A stretch of DNA of 12,455 nt from Saprospiraceae bacterium (GCA_013361075.1 JABWAJ010000107.1:1-12455); one strand, 5' to 3'; shown: positions 1-8,547, counted from the first letter of the stretch. Numbers and translations are program-made. Notes: generated by a model not told the origin, from the letters alone.

Positions 1-2506
1 ATGCCCCAAACACCAGACTAAATCGGCTTGCCTCCGGATTATCCAAATAATTCAGCCGCCACAAAGCATCTACCCGGATCACTTTCAGGATATTTTCGAT
101 GCCAACGCCAGCTTCCAGAAAGGGATGCGAAGAAGGCGACCGGAAACCCGTATAGACATTGGCACCGCTTTGTGGTTCCCAGGCGTTGGGTCGGTTGGCA
201 GCGCGGTTATCGGCTGACATGCCCCCCATCACCGCCTTGAAGATGGCCACTTCGCGCCATTTCAACTTGCGCAGCAGCGGAATGTGGTTCAGGAAAAAGC
301 CGTCGAAATGGTGTTCGAGGATGAGACTGGCGTAGGTGTCGCTGGCAAATTCGTAGCGATTCATGGTATTGAACACCGCACGCGACATAAAAAAGGCTTC
401 GTTACCCGGATGTACCTCCAGGAGCAGGAAAGGCACCGTGCCATAGGTTGTGCCGACTTTGGCGCGGTAGGAAAACCAGCCCGCCGGCCCTACATTAAAC
501 CAGTGGCGCAGGCTCAATGAAAGTTTGTGGTAGCGGTAGTTTCCGCCAAAAAGCCCATTTACGCCCAGGGTATACTGGGCTTCGAGAATGGGGTGTTTGG
601 TACCGGCACTTACCCGGTCGAATTGTTCACCGAGGAAGGTTTCGCCGGGTGCGTACCGCATTTTCAGGATAATTTCGGTGGTATTGATGGTCGTGTCTAC
701 CTGGTCGGCCGCCCCTCCCGGATTGTTGAGAAAGGCATAATTAAAGCCGCCATCTGCCATATCCCCGTAAGGGTCCATGAAGCGGTGCAGGATGGTGATG
801 CGGTTAGACAGCCCGTTTTTCCAATAGCGTTCGTAATAGAGCTTGGTTTCTTCAACGTCAATGAGTTTGAGGTAAATGTCGCGCCGTAAAAAGCCGGTAA
901 ACAGGTTTCCTTCCAAAAATTCTTCGCTATTTTCGCTGCTCAGGCTGATGTCGCGCCGCCTTGCTGCCCCGATGGTAGCCCAGGGTTGTCGGTTCAGAAT
1001 CCAGATCAATTCTGTGCCGTATTTCCACTTTTCATCCTTGAAACCATAAGCGGCATAGGCGCTCAGGCGTAAATCTTTGCTGAAATTTTCACTGGTACGC
1101 AGCCCCAGGCGCAGGCGCGTTCCTTCCACCTGATTGGTACTGAACACCGAAAAATAAGGCCCTATCTGTATCTTGCCGAGGGTAAAATAGCCCCCCAACA
1201 CCGTTTCCAGCACCTGCACATAAGTTTTGTAAACCGGTACGTTTTTGATGCTGTCCACCAGTGCATAAATGGTAGATTCTGTTTTGGTCAGCGGCTCGTG
1301 GCGCACGCTTTGCCAGTAAGCTTCGTCATTGATGAGCGGCGGCGGTGGCGGCACGCCTTTCTGCTTTTTTAGAAAATTCTGCTGAATATCGGCCGTATTG
1401 AGGCGGTAATCGCGCAGGGTTTCCGTACGGCGGGCGATCATACCGGGGGCATTTTCGGCAGGCGAAAAATCCACAACCATTTTTTGTTTGGCCGGAAGCC
1501 AGCGATTTTCCGACAACCCGAATTCCTGGTAGATGATGATGCGCGTCACGAGGTTGATGTTGACTCCCGGGCTCATGCGCATGTTCAGGCGTTGCACCGA
1601 AAAGGTAGTGTCTGCTACCCAAAAATCGCCAAAAAATGTAGTCTCCTGTTTCCGTTTCGGTTTAAATTTCAGCTTATAACTCCATTGACCACTGATGTTG
1701 GTACTGTCGAGGATGTAGTATTCGTAATAGCTCAGTCCTGCATCAGAAAAAGGGCTGACAAACGGTTTGTCCAATATGGTAATCCAGTTGTCGTAAACAC
1801 TAAAAGGGGCGTGAATTTTTTTGACAAATTCAATGAAAGACGTGTTGTCGGTGCCGGAGGCGCGCTGGGCTTTGACCCGGCTTGCTTCCTTTCCGGCTGC
1901 TTTGGAATAGTACACTTCGGTCAGCGCTTCGTTGATGTAAATGGGTAAAAAAGGCTTTTCATCAGAAGTGCTGTCTATGCTTTCGAAGACAAACTCAAAG
2001 GGTTCCATCAGTTTGTTTTCGCGGATCTTTTCGGGAATTTTTTCAAAATCCAGTTCCACTTTTGCGTAGCTCTCATATTGATAAGCATCCAGGCTTTCGA
2101 GGCGGTTGTTTTTCTTGTTTTTGATGATGCCACGCACAATCGCGTTGGCCGGGTTTTCTCCTGCAACAACCACAACTTCGGTCAGGGTTAGCTCCGAAGC
2201 TTCCAGCGAAAAATTGATCTCCTGATCCGGTATCTTGCTGAGGGCACGACTGAGGGTTTTGAAACCGATGGCAGAAGCAGTAAGGCTGTCAGGCAGTTGG
2301 TCAGCTGAAAGTTCATAAAACCCATCGACATCGGTCGAGGTGCCAATATTAGTTCCCGGAAAATAAACATTGCTGAAAGGGAGTCCTTCGCCGGTATCTG
2401 AATCGGTAACCCGGCCTTTAAGGCGATGGCGTTGCTCCGTTTGAGCCTGTAAACCCAAGCACAACAGCACGGTTGCCAGCGTCAGCGCACACCGAAATGC
2501 TTTCAT
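1..2506 (-). CDS. DUF5686 / carboxypeptidase-regulatory-like domain outer-membrane-type protein (C-terminus cut by window edge)
   Basis: The reverse-strand frame is open from 2548 to base 1 with no stop, so the gene is partial at its 3' end. I chose ATG 2506 because it begins a compact signal peptide (MKAFRCALTLATVLLCLG, then a likely cleavage after LQAQ, about residue 22). In-frame ATGs at 2548, 2542 and 2539 would add 11-14 polar residues. Residues about 30-115 form a CarboxypepD_reg-like beta sandwich (GRVTDSDTGEGLPFSNVYF, then DVDGFYEL). From about 115 on it matches the DUF5686 layout: AYQYESYAKVELDF, a PFSVYDNW stretch, FWVADTTFSVQRLNMRMS, then alternating aromatic strands typical of an outer-membrane barrel. 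A run of five prolines lies at 386-390. The visible 835 residues finish in RVDALWRLNYLDNP, close to the usual end of the family, so probably only a few residues are missing. DUF5686 has no established function. An envelope location is inferred from the signal peptide and barrel-like C-terminus. Confidence 0.85.
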   Translation of the reverse strand, partial: MKAFRCALTLATVLLCLGLQAQTEQRHRLKGRVTDSDTGEGLPFSNVYFPGTNIGTSTDVDGFYELSADQLPDSLTASAIGFKTLSRALSKIPDQEINFSLEASELTLTEVVVVAGENPANAIVRGIIKNKKNNRLESLDAYQYESYAKVELDFEKIPEKIRENKLMEPFEFVFESIDSTSDEKPFLPIYINEALTEVYYSKAAGKEASRVKAQRASGTDNTSFIEFVKKIHAPFSVYDNWITILDKPFVSPFSDAGLSYYEYYILDSTNISGQWSYKLKFKPKRKQETTFFGDFWVADTTFSVQRLNMRMSPGVNINLVTRIIIYQEFGLSENRWLPAKQKMVVDFSPAENAPGMIARRTETLRDYRLNTADIQQNFLKKQKGVPPPPPLINDEAYWQSVRHEPLTKTESTIYALVDSIKNVPVYKTYVQVLETVLGGYFTLGKIQIGPYFSVFSTNQVEGTRLRLGLRTSENFSKDLRLSAYAAYGFKDEKWKYGTELIWILNRQPWATIGAARRRDISLSSENSEEFLEGNLFTGFLRRDIYLKLIDVEETKLYYERYWKNGLSNRITILHRFMDPYGDMADGGFNYAFLNNPGGAADQVDTTINTTEIILKMRYAPGETFLGEQFDRVSAGTKHPILEAQYTLGVNGLFGGNYRYHKLSLSLRHWFNVGPAGWFSYRAKVGTTYGTVPFLLLEVHPGNEAFFMSRAVFNTMNRYEFASDTYASLILEHHFDGFFLNHIPLLRKLKWREVAIFKAVMGGMSADNRAANRPNAWEPQSGANVYTGFRSPSSHPFLEAGVGIENILKVIRVDALWRLNYLDNPEASRFSLVFGA

Positions 2507-2830
2507 GAGCTTGCTGTTTCGCAAATCGTTTGTTAACATCATAGACATCGCAGCTGTTTAAAGACTTGAAACCCAGGTACGGGATACTTTAGGCGTTAAA
2601 GTGTAGACGTCCTCTCTGCCAAACGTCACCCCCTGTATTGACGCCCGAAACTCCCCTGAGGTTTGAACCAATTTTGTTATTAAAAACAAAAAATTTCCAT
2701 GCCACTGCCCGAATGTATAAATTTCCGCCCGATTGACCGGCAAACTATTCAACCAATGGCCATAGAACGCCTGTAAATTGTTCAATTTTGTCGGCTTATG
2801 GCTTACTTTTTCTGATTTTGAATCAACACC
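2507..2830. other. Divergent intergenic region between the DUF5686 gene and rnhB
   Basis: This 324-base, AT-richer stretch must hold the promoters of both flanking genes. No perfect TAnnTTTG box is present. One-mismatch candidates are GACGTTTG on the minus strand (2627-2620, toward the DUF5686 gene) and, toward rnhB, GAGGTTTG (2658-2665), CAATTTTG (2669-2676 and 2783-2790) and TGATTTTG (2813-2820). The last lies too close to the rnhB start to be likely. A 75-codon minus-strand open frame (2785-2558) has no recognisable motif or signal, and I regard it as chance. I see no RNA gene, repeat or convincing hairpin. Confidence 0.4.
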
Positions 2831-3442
2831 ATGCTCTTACCTTATTTTGAACAAGAAGGCATAGAAGCCGGTTGCGACGAAGCTGGGCGGGGGTGTCTCG
2901 CCGGGCCGGTTTTTGCTGCCGCAGTGATCCTGCCTCCCGGCTACCGGCATCCGCTGTTGAACGACTCCAAACAACTCAGTGCCCGCCAGCGCGACCAGGC
3001 GCGAACCATTGTGGAAACCCAGGCTCAGGCGTGGGCGGTGGCACGGGTAGACCCCGAAGAAATTGACCGCATCAACATCCTGAAAGCTTCTTTTCTGGCC
3101 ATGCACCGCGCCCTGGACCAATTGGCCATCCGGCCCGATCGCCTCCTCATAGACGGAAACCGATTCGTACCTTACCAGCAACTTCCTTTTCACTGCATGG
3201 TCAAAGGAGATGCGCGTTTTGCCTCCATTGCAGCAGCTTCTATTCTGGCCAAGACCTGGCGCGATGAATATATGATGCAATTGGCTGCCGAATACCCTCA
3301 CTACCACTGGCAGGAAAATAAGGGCTACCCTACCATAGCACACCGTAAGGCCATTGCTGAGCATGGGGCTTGTGTGCATCACCGGCGGTCGTTCCGGTTG
3401 CTGGCAGAGGGCGTACAGGGGGAGTTATTCCCCGGCGAGTAG
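2831..3442 (+). CDS. rnhB: Ribonuclease HII
   Basis: This enzyme cuts the RNA strand of RNA:DNA hybrids and cleaves 5' of single ribonucleotides in DNA. It serves primer removal and ribonucleotide excision repair in the cytoplasm. At 203 residues it has normal RNase HII length. The four metal-binding acidic residues are visible: D16 and E17 in GCDEAGRG, D108 in LLIDGN, and D145 in KTWRDEYM. Other family hallmarks are LAGPVFAAAVIL (23-34), NDSKQLS (44-50), and KGDARFASIAAASILAK (125-141). The start is well placed because the catalytic DEAGRG lies the usual dozen or so residues in. It is monocistronic, diverging from the DUF5686 gene and converging on the epimerase gene with 24 bases between stops. 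Nothing is missing or unusual. Confidence 0.97.
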   Translation: MLLPYFEQEGIEAGCDEAGRGCLAGPVFAAAVILPPGYRHPLLNDSKQLSARQRDQARTIVETQAQAWAVARVDPEEIDRINILKASFLAMHRALDQLAIRPDRLLIDGNRFVPYQQLPFHCMVKGDARFASIAAASILAKTWRDEYMMQLAAEYPHYHWQENKGYPTIAHRKAIAEHGACVHHRRSFRLLAEGVQGELFPGE

Positions 3443-3466
3443 CGTTTAAAATGCAATAAGCAGGTG

Positions 3467-4510
3467 TTACACCGGCAACGTCATGGGCTTAAATCCATTA
3501 GCAGCTGCTTCCGTAAATTGCCGGCAAACAGCCGCAATCGTTTCTGCCACAGGAGTATAGGTGAGCGCTAAATCTTTCCGCGATTTGCTGTTGTCGTAAT
3601 AATACACCGCATTGGCGTGCCGGGCTGTTTCGCGGGTGATGAGTGGGGGTGGCCCCCCAAAGCGCGTTCGGAGCCATTCTACCCTCCACGCTATTTCCTG
3701 TACCAGTGGGCTGACCCGATAACGCGGAGCCCGCTTGCCCAATCCGGCTGCAATCCATTCCTGCACCGTTTTAAACGGCAGGTTTTCGGCACTGATGATG
3801 TAGCGCTGGCCAGAGCCCTCCTGCTGCATAAGCCGCATCATGGCTTGTACGACATCCCGAACGTCTACAAACCCGGAAACCCCGGTTGCATAAAACGGGA
3901 AAGCTTTCCAGCCTAAGCGAAACAACTGCAAAGGCCCGTCTTCCCATCTTCCGCTGCCAAGAATGACCGAGGGGTTCACCACCGAAACATTCAGGCCTTC
4001 GGCCATGCCGCGCCAGGCTTCCTGCTCGGCCAGATATTTGCTGATGGCATAATTGGAATGCAACGGGCTGCGCTGCCATTTCGTGTTTTCTGTAACGTTT
4101 TTTTCTTCCGGAGTGCGGCCGATAGCGGCAATTGAACTTACGTGAACAAGCTTGTCCACGCCTTCCCAAAGTGCAGCATTGACCACATTGGCAGTGCCTT
4201 CGGAATTGACCCTCAACATGGTTTGTGCTTCGCGCGGGTCAAATGATACCATTGCCGCACAATGGTAGACCTGCCGGACTCCCTGCATGGCTTCTTCCAG
4301 TGCCACGGGGTCAAGCAAGTCGGCTTCCACCCATTCTACTGCATTCCCGGTATCGCTAACCAAAGCATGATCGCTGCCTGAACGCCGTAAAGCCCGGATG
4401 TTTTGGTGGCCGGATTTGAGAAGGGACCGAAGCAGGTAAGACCCCAAAAAACCTGTTGCGCCTGTGATGAGAACAGGTTGCCCGCCGGGAGTACTGGTAC
4501 TGGTGCTCAT
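3467..4510 (-). CDS. NAD(P)-dependent epimerase/dehydratase family protein (extended SDR)
   Basis: This is a 347-residue Rossmann-fold oxidoreductase. The dinucleotide-binding motif GATGFLG lies at 17-23. VEADLLD (61-67) is the usual acidic loop after beta-3, followed by YHCAAMVSF (82-90). The active site shows the Ser pair in HVSSIAAIG (S125/S126) and YAISK (Y154, K158). Further motifs are VNPSVILG (178-185) and FVDVRDV (214-220). The overall pattern resembles the dihydroflavonol-4-reductase/3-beta-HSD-like branch of extended SDRs, which act on sugars, sterols or flavonoid-like substrates. The natural substrate cannot be read from sequence. The N-terminus carries a short STSTST run before the first strand. 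It starts 21 bases after the stop of the CorC-like gene on the same strand, so co-transcription is likely, though no functional link is obvious. Confidence 0.93.
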   Translation of the reverse strand: MSTSTSTPGGQPVLITGATGFLGSYLLRSLLKSGHQNIRALRRSGSDHALVSDTGNAVEWVEADLLDPVALEEAMQGVRQVYHCAAMVSFDPREAQTMLRVNSEGTANVVNAALWEGVDKLVHVSSIAAIGRTPEEKNVTENTKWQRSPLHSNYAISKYLAEQEAWRGMAEGLNVSVVNPSVILGSGRWEDGPLQLFRLGWKAFPFYATGVSGFVDVRDVVQAMMRLMQQEGSGQRYIISAENLPFKTVQEWIAAGLGKRAPRYRVSPLVQEIAWRVEWLRTRFGGPPPLITRETARHANAVYYYDNSKSRKDLALTYTPVAETIAAVCRQFTEAAANGFKPMTLPV

Positions 4511-4531
4511 GCCTCTTCTTTTTTCGGCCGG

Positions 4532-5824
4532 TTACGCCGGGTTTTGCAGCGTGACTTCAATAATTTCCGGACTGGATTGGTTCATTTTCAGAATCTTGAT
4601 CTGATAGGCCCCAATGCTCAACGTTTCGCCTTCTGTGGGAATGGCATCGCTGGATTCGAGAATAAGCCCGGACAGGGTAATGTAGGTTTTACCTTCCGGA
4701 AAAGGAACCGGCAAAAAATCATTGATTTCATCTACGGGGTTTTGTGCCTGAATCCGGAAGATTTGGTCGCTTATTTTTTCTACAATGGGCAATTCAGTAT
4801 CATATTCATCCTGAATTTCACCTACCAGTTCTTCCAGAATATCCTCTAATGTTAAAATACCCACTGTACCTCCAAATTCATTGACAACGATAGCAATTTG
4901 CGTATGCTGTTTCTGAAAGGTTTGGAGCACCTGGGCCAGTTTTTTATTGGAGGGGATGAAAAGCATGGGGCGAATGATATCGCGCATGGTTTTATCCGGC
5001 TTGTGCAACAGAATATCCAAAAGGTCTTTGGTCAGGATAAATCCGATGATTTTGTCCATGGATTCTTCAAAAACCGGGTACCTGGAATACCCTTCATCGA
5101 GGGCTTTTCGGGCAGCTTCCGGCAATGGCATGTTGACGGAAAGGGCCGATATCTGGTTGCGGGGTTTCAAAGCCTGGCGTACCATGCGGTCGTCGAAATC
5201 GAATACGTTCTGAATCAGTTCGCGTTCAGAAGCTTCGATGGCACCGCCTTCTGCGCTTTCCGCCACAATCAGTTTCAGCTCTTCCTCCGAGTGTATTTCC
5301 GAATGCCCGGCAGGTTGAATGCCGATGCTTTTCAGGATGAAATTGGCAAAACCGTTCAGCGCCCAGATAAAAGGGCGAAACACGATGTAGAATATTTTCA
5401 GCGGCGGGGAAAGTGCCAGTGTGGTGCTGGTAGGGTATCGGATGGCCAGCGATTTTGGTGCCAGTTCACCGAAAACAATGTGCAACACCGTAATGAGGGC
5501 AAAAGAAATCGGCAAGGCCCAGGCATGTGCTGTTTCGTCAGTAACCGTCAGCCCTAAAGCGGTAATGGTGGCAATGATGATTTCGGAAACCACGCCTTCG
5601 CCAATCCAGCCAAGTCCAAGACTGGCCAGCGTAATGCCCAATTGAGTAGCGGCGAGGTATCCGTCGAGGTTGGAAACCACGCTTTCAGCAATCCGTGCCG
5701 AAAAGCTGGAGGTAGATTTTACCTGTATTTGTGACAACCGTACTTTGACAATCGCAAATTCGGCAGCGACAAAAAAACCATTCAGGAATACCAGAAAAAT
5801 AGTCAGAAAAATATTGAGTAGCAT
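4532..5824 (-). CDS. CNNM/CBS/CorC-HlyC domain membrane protein (hemolysin/CorC family transporter)
   Basis: This is a 430-residue inner-membrane protein. Residues about 1-195 form the DUF21/CNNM transmembrane domain, starting with the typical segment LVFLNGFFVAAEFAIV (11-26). Other membrane segments lie near 62-90, 103-122 and 140-165, and the conserved FGELAPKSLAIRYP is at 118-131. Two CBS domains follow (about 212-275 and 280-340); the second includes VVNEFGGTVGILTLEDILEE (313-332). A CorC_HlyC C-terminal domain covers about 350-428. The family is linked to magnesium or cobalt efflux/homeostasis, and some members are called hemolysins without good evidence. The frame extends upstream to a TTG at 5851, but I start at ATG 5824: it gives the canonical MLLNIFLTIFL N-terminus, and the TTG overlaps a perfect -7 promoter box. 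It is first in a probable two-gene operon with the epimerase. Confidence 0.95.
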   Translation of the reverse strand: MLLNIFLTIFLVFLNGFFVAAEFAIVKVRLSQIQVKSTSSFSARIAESVVSNLDGYLAATQLGITLASLGLGWIGEGVVSEIIIATITALGLTVTDETAHAWALPISFALITVLHIVFGELAPKSLAIRYPTSTTLALSPPLKIFYIVFRPFIWALNGFANFILKSIGIQPAGHSEIHSEEELKLIVAESAEGGAIEASERELIQNVFDFDDRMVRQALKPRNQISALSVNMPLPEAARKALDEGYSRYPVFEESMDKIIGFILTKDLLDILLHKPDKTMRDIIRPMLFIPSNKKLAQVLQTFQKQHTQIAIVVNEFGGTVGILTLEDILEELVGEIQDEYDTELPIVEKISDQIFRIQAQNPVDEINDFLPVPFPEGKTYITLSGLILESSDAIPTEGETLSIGAYQIKILKMNQSSPEIIEVTLQNPA

Positions 5825-5848
5825 GTTGCAGAAAGAGTTGTATCGAAG

Positions 5849-5856
5849 CAAAGATA
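5849..5856 (-). promoter_or_regulatory. Candidate -7 promoter element for the CNNM/CorC gene
   Basis: The minus strand reads TATCTTTG, a perfect match to the Bacteroidota TAnnTTTG box. It is 24 bases upstream of ATG 5824, leaving a leader of roughly 20 bases. No good TTG/TTTG -33 element is visible at the expected distance, so this is a partial promoter call. Its position argues against the upstream TTG start. Confidence 0.45.
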
Positions 5857-5888
5857 CTCAGGGTTTCATGATACGGGTAGATATTTTT

Positions 5889-5900
5889 TTAATGCATTAA
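5889..5900. repeat. 12-base perfect palindrome in the divergent promoter region
   Basis: TTAATGCATTAA is exactly self-complementary. It lies between the two outward -7 boxes, 33 bases upstream of the one for the CorC-like gene and 56 bases upstream of the one for the PBP gene. Such a site could bind a dimeric regulator, but the surrounding DNA is AT-rich and chance is possible. Confidence 0.35.
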
Positions 5901-5955
5901 TAATGAAGCTGCTTGCTTTCGCTGAAGTCTTTCAGCCCTGAGCGAGAATTTTTCC

Positions 5956-5963
5956 TAAATTTG
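5956..5963 (+). promoter_or_regulatory. Candidate -7 promoter element for the PBP1A gene
   Basis: TAAATTTG is a perfect TAnnTTTG match, 25 bases before the ATG at 5989, which implies a leader of about 20 bases. The -33 region offers only a weak TTTCAG (5930-5935). The start codon has no Shine-Dalgarno, which is usual for this phylum. Confidence 0.5.
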
Positions 5964-5988
5964 TGCCACAAAGACAAACTTAACGCGT

Positions 5989-8547
5989 ATGAAACGCCTC
6001 CTGAATTACCTGATTAACAGCAGCGACAACCCGGTCTGGAACAACATCTTCCGCATCATGTGGTACGGTGCCATTGGTGGTATCTCCCTGGCATGCCTGT
6101 TGTTGCTGTTCATCTCTTTCACCGATCTGCCTTCTGTTCAGCAATTGGAGAACCCGCGCAGCGAAGAAGCATCACTGGTATTGGGCAACAATGGGGTGGA
6201 ATTGGGCAAGTTTTACACCGAAAACCGGGTACCCGTTTCGTTTGCCGACCTCTCTCCCCACCTTGTCCGCGCCCTTATTGCTACGGAAGATGAGCGTTAC
6301 TACGACCACTGTGGCATTGACTTTATGGCCCTCGGCAGGGTGGCTGTAAAAACGGTGGTGTTGCAGCAAAAAAGCTCCGGCGGTGCCAGTACCATCACCC
6401 AGCAGCTGGCGAAGCTCCTCTTTACCGGTCAAAAAGCAGACAACACTTTCAAGCGCTTTTTTCAAAAACTAAAGGAATGGATCATCGCCGTCCGCCTGGA
6501 ACGCAGGTACACCAAAGAGGAAATCATGGCGATGTACCTCAATAAGTTCAACTTCATCAACGGTGCTTACGGCATCAAAGCAGCCTCGGAGATTTATTTC
6601 AACAAAGAGCCGAAAGACCTTGAAATTCAGGAAGCGGCCCTGCTCATCGGCATGCTGAAAAACCCGTCGCTTTTCAACCCGTTGCGCCGTCCGGAAATGG
6701 CGCTTCAGCGCAGAATGGTCGTACTCAAGCAAATGCAAAAAAATGGCGTTATCAGCGAGCAGCAGTACAATGAGCTGCGCGCCTTACCCCTGGGCATCAA
6801 ATTCACCCGCCAAACCCATGTGGACGGCCTTGCTCCCTATTTCCGGATGGAATTGGCCAAGTACCTGAAAGACGACATCCTGCAACGCAAGGAATGCCTC
6901 AAGGCCGATGGTACACCTTACGACATTTATCGCGACGGCTTGCGCGTTTATACCACCATTGACCCCGACATGCAGCGCATGGCCGAAGAAGAAATGGTGA
7001 AACACATGGCAAAAGTGCAGGAAAGTTTCTGGCGGACGTGGAAAAACCTCGACCCGTGGTCGTATAAAACCAAGTCTGTCAATGAAATCAGCCCTGAAAC
7101 CCGCCAAGCACACCTCAACCGGCTTGTACGCGAATCGGATCGCTACCAGTCTTTGCGTTCGAAATACCTGAGTGACATCCTGAATCGCATCAGCGGGCAG
7201 GTAGAAATGTCATTCAGTGAAGATGATCGCGAGCTGGACCGCATCATGGCCGAGGTGCGCAAAAAAGGCACCATCGACCAACTGGTAAAAGAAAAAATCA
7301 TCAGCAGCAGCCTTGGAGATCGCTACCGGGCTGTGTTGCAAAGCGACTTGTTTCCCGAACTGAAAACCCAGTGGGAAACCCTGCAGGAAGCTTCGCGCCG
7401 CATGTTCCGTACCAAAGTAGAAATGAAGGTTTTTGCTTACAATGAAAAGATGGAAAAAGATACGGTCATGAGTCCGCTCGATTCCATCAAGTATCACCGC
7501 ATGTTTCTGCAAACGGGCATCATGGCCGTTGACCCCGCTACCGGGGCTGTAAAAGTATGGATCGGCGGAATCAACCACAAGTATTTCCAATACGACCACA
7601 ACCAGATCGAGCGCCAGGTAGGCTCTACCTTCAAACCCTTCATTTATGCTACCGCCATTGCCCAGCAAGGTTTTTCACCCTGCTATACAGTTTACGACCT
7701 GCCCGTCACCATCGGCCCCGGCGACGGTCAATTTGGCCTGGTGAGCAACTGGACGCCCCGAAATGCCGAGGGCAATTATTCCGGCAGGATGTTGACCCTA
7801 AAAGAAGGATTGCGCCATTCCAAAAATACGGTTTCCGTTCACCTCATGAAGCAATTGGGCAGCACGGAGCCGGTGGTTGGCCTGCTGGAGCAAATGGGCA
7901 TTGTGGTGAAGCCCGACCGCCGCGGACCAGCCATGTGCCTTGGGGCACTCGACTTGTCGGTGATGGAAATGACCGGTGCGTACACGACTTTTGCCAACAA
8001 CGGCACTTTTATGAAACCAAGTTTTGTTACCCGAATCGAAGACAAAACCGGTCGGGTCATCTACGAAGAAATTCCCGATGAACGGCCCGCGCTGAATCCC
8101 AAACCCAACTACGTAATGGTGGAAATGCTGCGCTATGCTGGTACCAACCTTGGCGGCATCAAAAGTGATGTAGGCGGAAAAACCGGTACCACCAACGACT
8201 ACGTGGACGGCTGGTTCATGGGCATTACGCCGGGTTTGGTTGTCGGCACCTGGGTTGGCGGCGAAGATCGCTGGATCCGGTTCCGCTCCATTACCAATGG
8301 GCAGGGAGCCTACATGGCCAAGCCTTTCTTCCGCGAATTCATCAAACGCATCGAAGCCGACAAAGACCTGGGATTCGACTCTACGAAACGCTTCCAGCGC
8401 CCGCCCGGCGACCTCGAAATCGAACTCAACTGCGCCGTCTACCTGAAGGACCAATACCGCCCGGAAGACAGCAGCGAAGAGTTTGACACCGATTCGTTCG
8501 GCGATGAACAAAAGCCCGAAGACCCGGAAGGGGAGGATTTCAATTGA
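5989..8547 (+). CDS. mrcA: Class A penicillin-binding protein (PBP1A-type glycosyltransferase/transpeptidase)
   Basis: This bifunctional peptidoglycan synthase has 852 residues. It polymerises lipid II into glycan strands and cross-links the stem peptides in the periplasm. It has a short cytoplasmic N-terminus and one membrane anchor (about 22-46). The GT51 glycosyltransferase carries catalytic E100 in ATEDERYYDHCGID, GGASTITQQLAK (131-142), E171 in AVRLERRYTKEE, and MYLN (182-185). The transpeptidase shows all three motifs: STFK (S546 nucleophile, K549), SKN (611-613) and KTGT (731-734). Between the end of the GT half (TTIDP, near 322-326) and the start of the TP core (TGIMAVDP, near 510) lies a charged, probably helical stretch of about 175 residues. 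The C-terminus ends in an acidic tail (roughly 820-852). The gene diverges from the CorC-like gene and is followed after 25 bases by a GHMP kinase, so they are probably co-transcribed. Confidence 0.97.
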   Translation: MKRLLNYLINSSDNPVWNNIFRIMWYGAIGGISLACLLLLFISFTDLPSVQQLENPRSEEASLVLGNNGVELGKFYTENRVPVSFADLSPHLVRALIATEDERYYDHCGIDFMALGRVAVKTVVLQQKSSGGASTITQQLAKLLFTGQKADNTFKRFFQKLKEWIIAVRLERRYTKEEIMAMYLNKFNFINGAYGIKAASEIYFNKEPKDLEIQEAALLIGMLKNPSLFNPLRRPEMALQRRMVVLKQMQKNGVISEQQYNELRALPLGIKFTRQTHVDGLAPYFRMELAKYLKDDILQRKECLKADGTPYDIYRDGLRVYTTIDPDMQRMAEEEMVKHMAKVQESFWRTWKNLDPWSYKTKSVNEISPETRQAHLNRLVRESDRYQSLRSKYLSDILNRISGQVEMSFSEDDRELDRIMAEVRKKGTIDQLVKEKIISSSLGDRYRAVLQSDLFPELKTQWETLQEASRRMFRTKVEMKVFAYNEKMEKDTVMSPLDSIKYHRMFLQTGIMAVDPATGAVKVWIGGINHKYFQYDHNQIERQVGSTFKPFIYATAIAQQGFSPCYTVYDLPVTIGPGDGQFGLVSNWTPRNAEGNYSGRMLTLKEGLRHSKNTVSVHLMKQLGSTEPVVGLLEQMGIVVKPDRRGPAMCLGALDLSVMEMTGAYTTFANNGTFMKPSFVTRIEDKTGRVIYEEIPDERPALNPKPNYVMVEMLRYAGTNLGGIKSDVGGKTGTTNDYVDGWFMGITPGLVVGTWVGGEDRWIRFRSITNGQGAYMAKPFFREFIKRIEADKDLGFDSTKRFQRPPGDLEIELNCAVYLKDQYRPEDSSEEFDTDSFGDEQKPEDPEGEDFN

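Noticed and set aside
28..889. Three plus-strand open frames at the left end
   Set aside because: All are antisense to the continuous DUF5686 reading frame, whose translation shows a clear family pattern throughout.
2558..2785. 75-codon minus-strand open frame in the gap upstream of rnhB
   Set aside because: No recognisable motif, signal peptide or domain, and it occupies the region that must hold the divergent promoters. Probably chance.
2837..3382. 181-codon frame antisense to rnhB
   Set aside because: The opposite strand carries all four catalytic residues of RNase HII. The antisense product has no recognisable features.
3419..3433. GGGGA-GTTAT-TCCCC hairpin at the end of rnhB
   Set aside because: It lies inside the last codons, has a 5-base stem and no following U-run. 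It could assist termination but is too weak to annotate.
3463..3473. GGTGTTACACC near-palindrome over the epimerase stop codon
   Set aside because: Eleven bases with a one-base centre, no tail, and no supporting second copy.
4481..4510. STSTST repeat at the epimerase N-terminus as a sign of a tandem repeat or wrong start
   Set aside because: Only three Ser-Thr units before a normal Rossmann start. Short flexible N-termini are common in this family.
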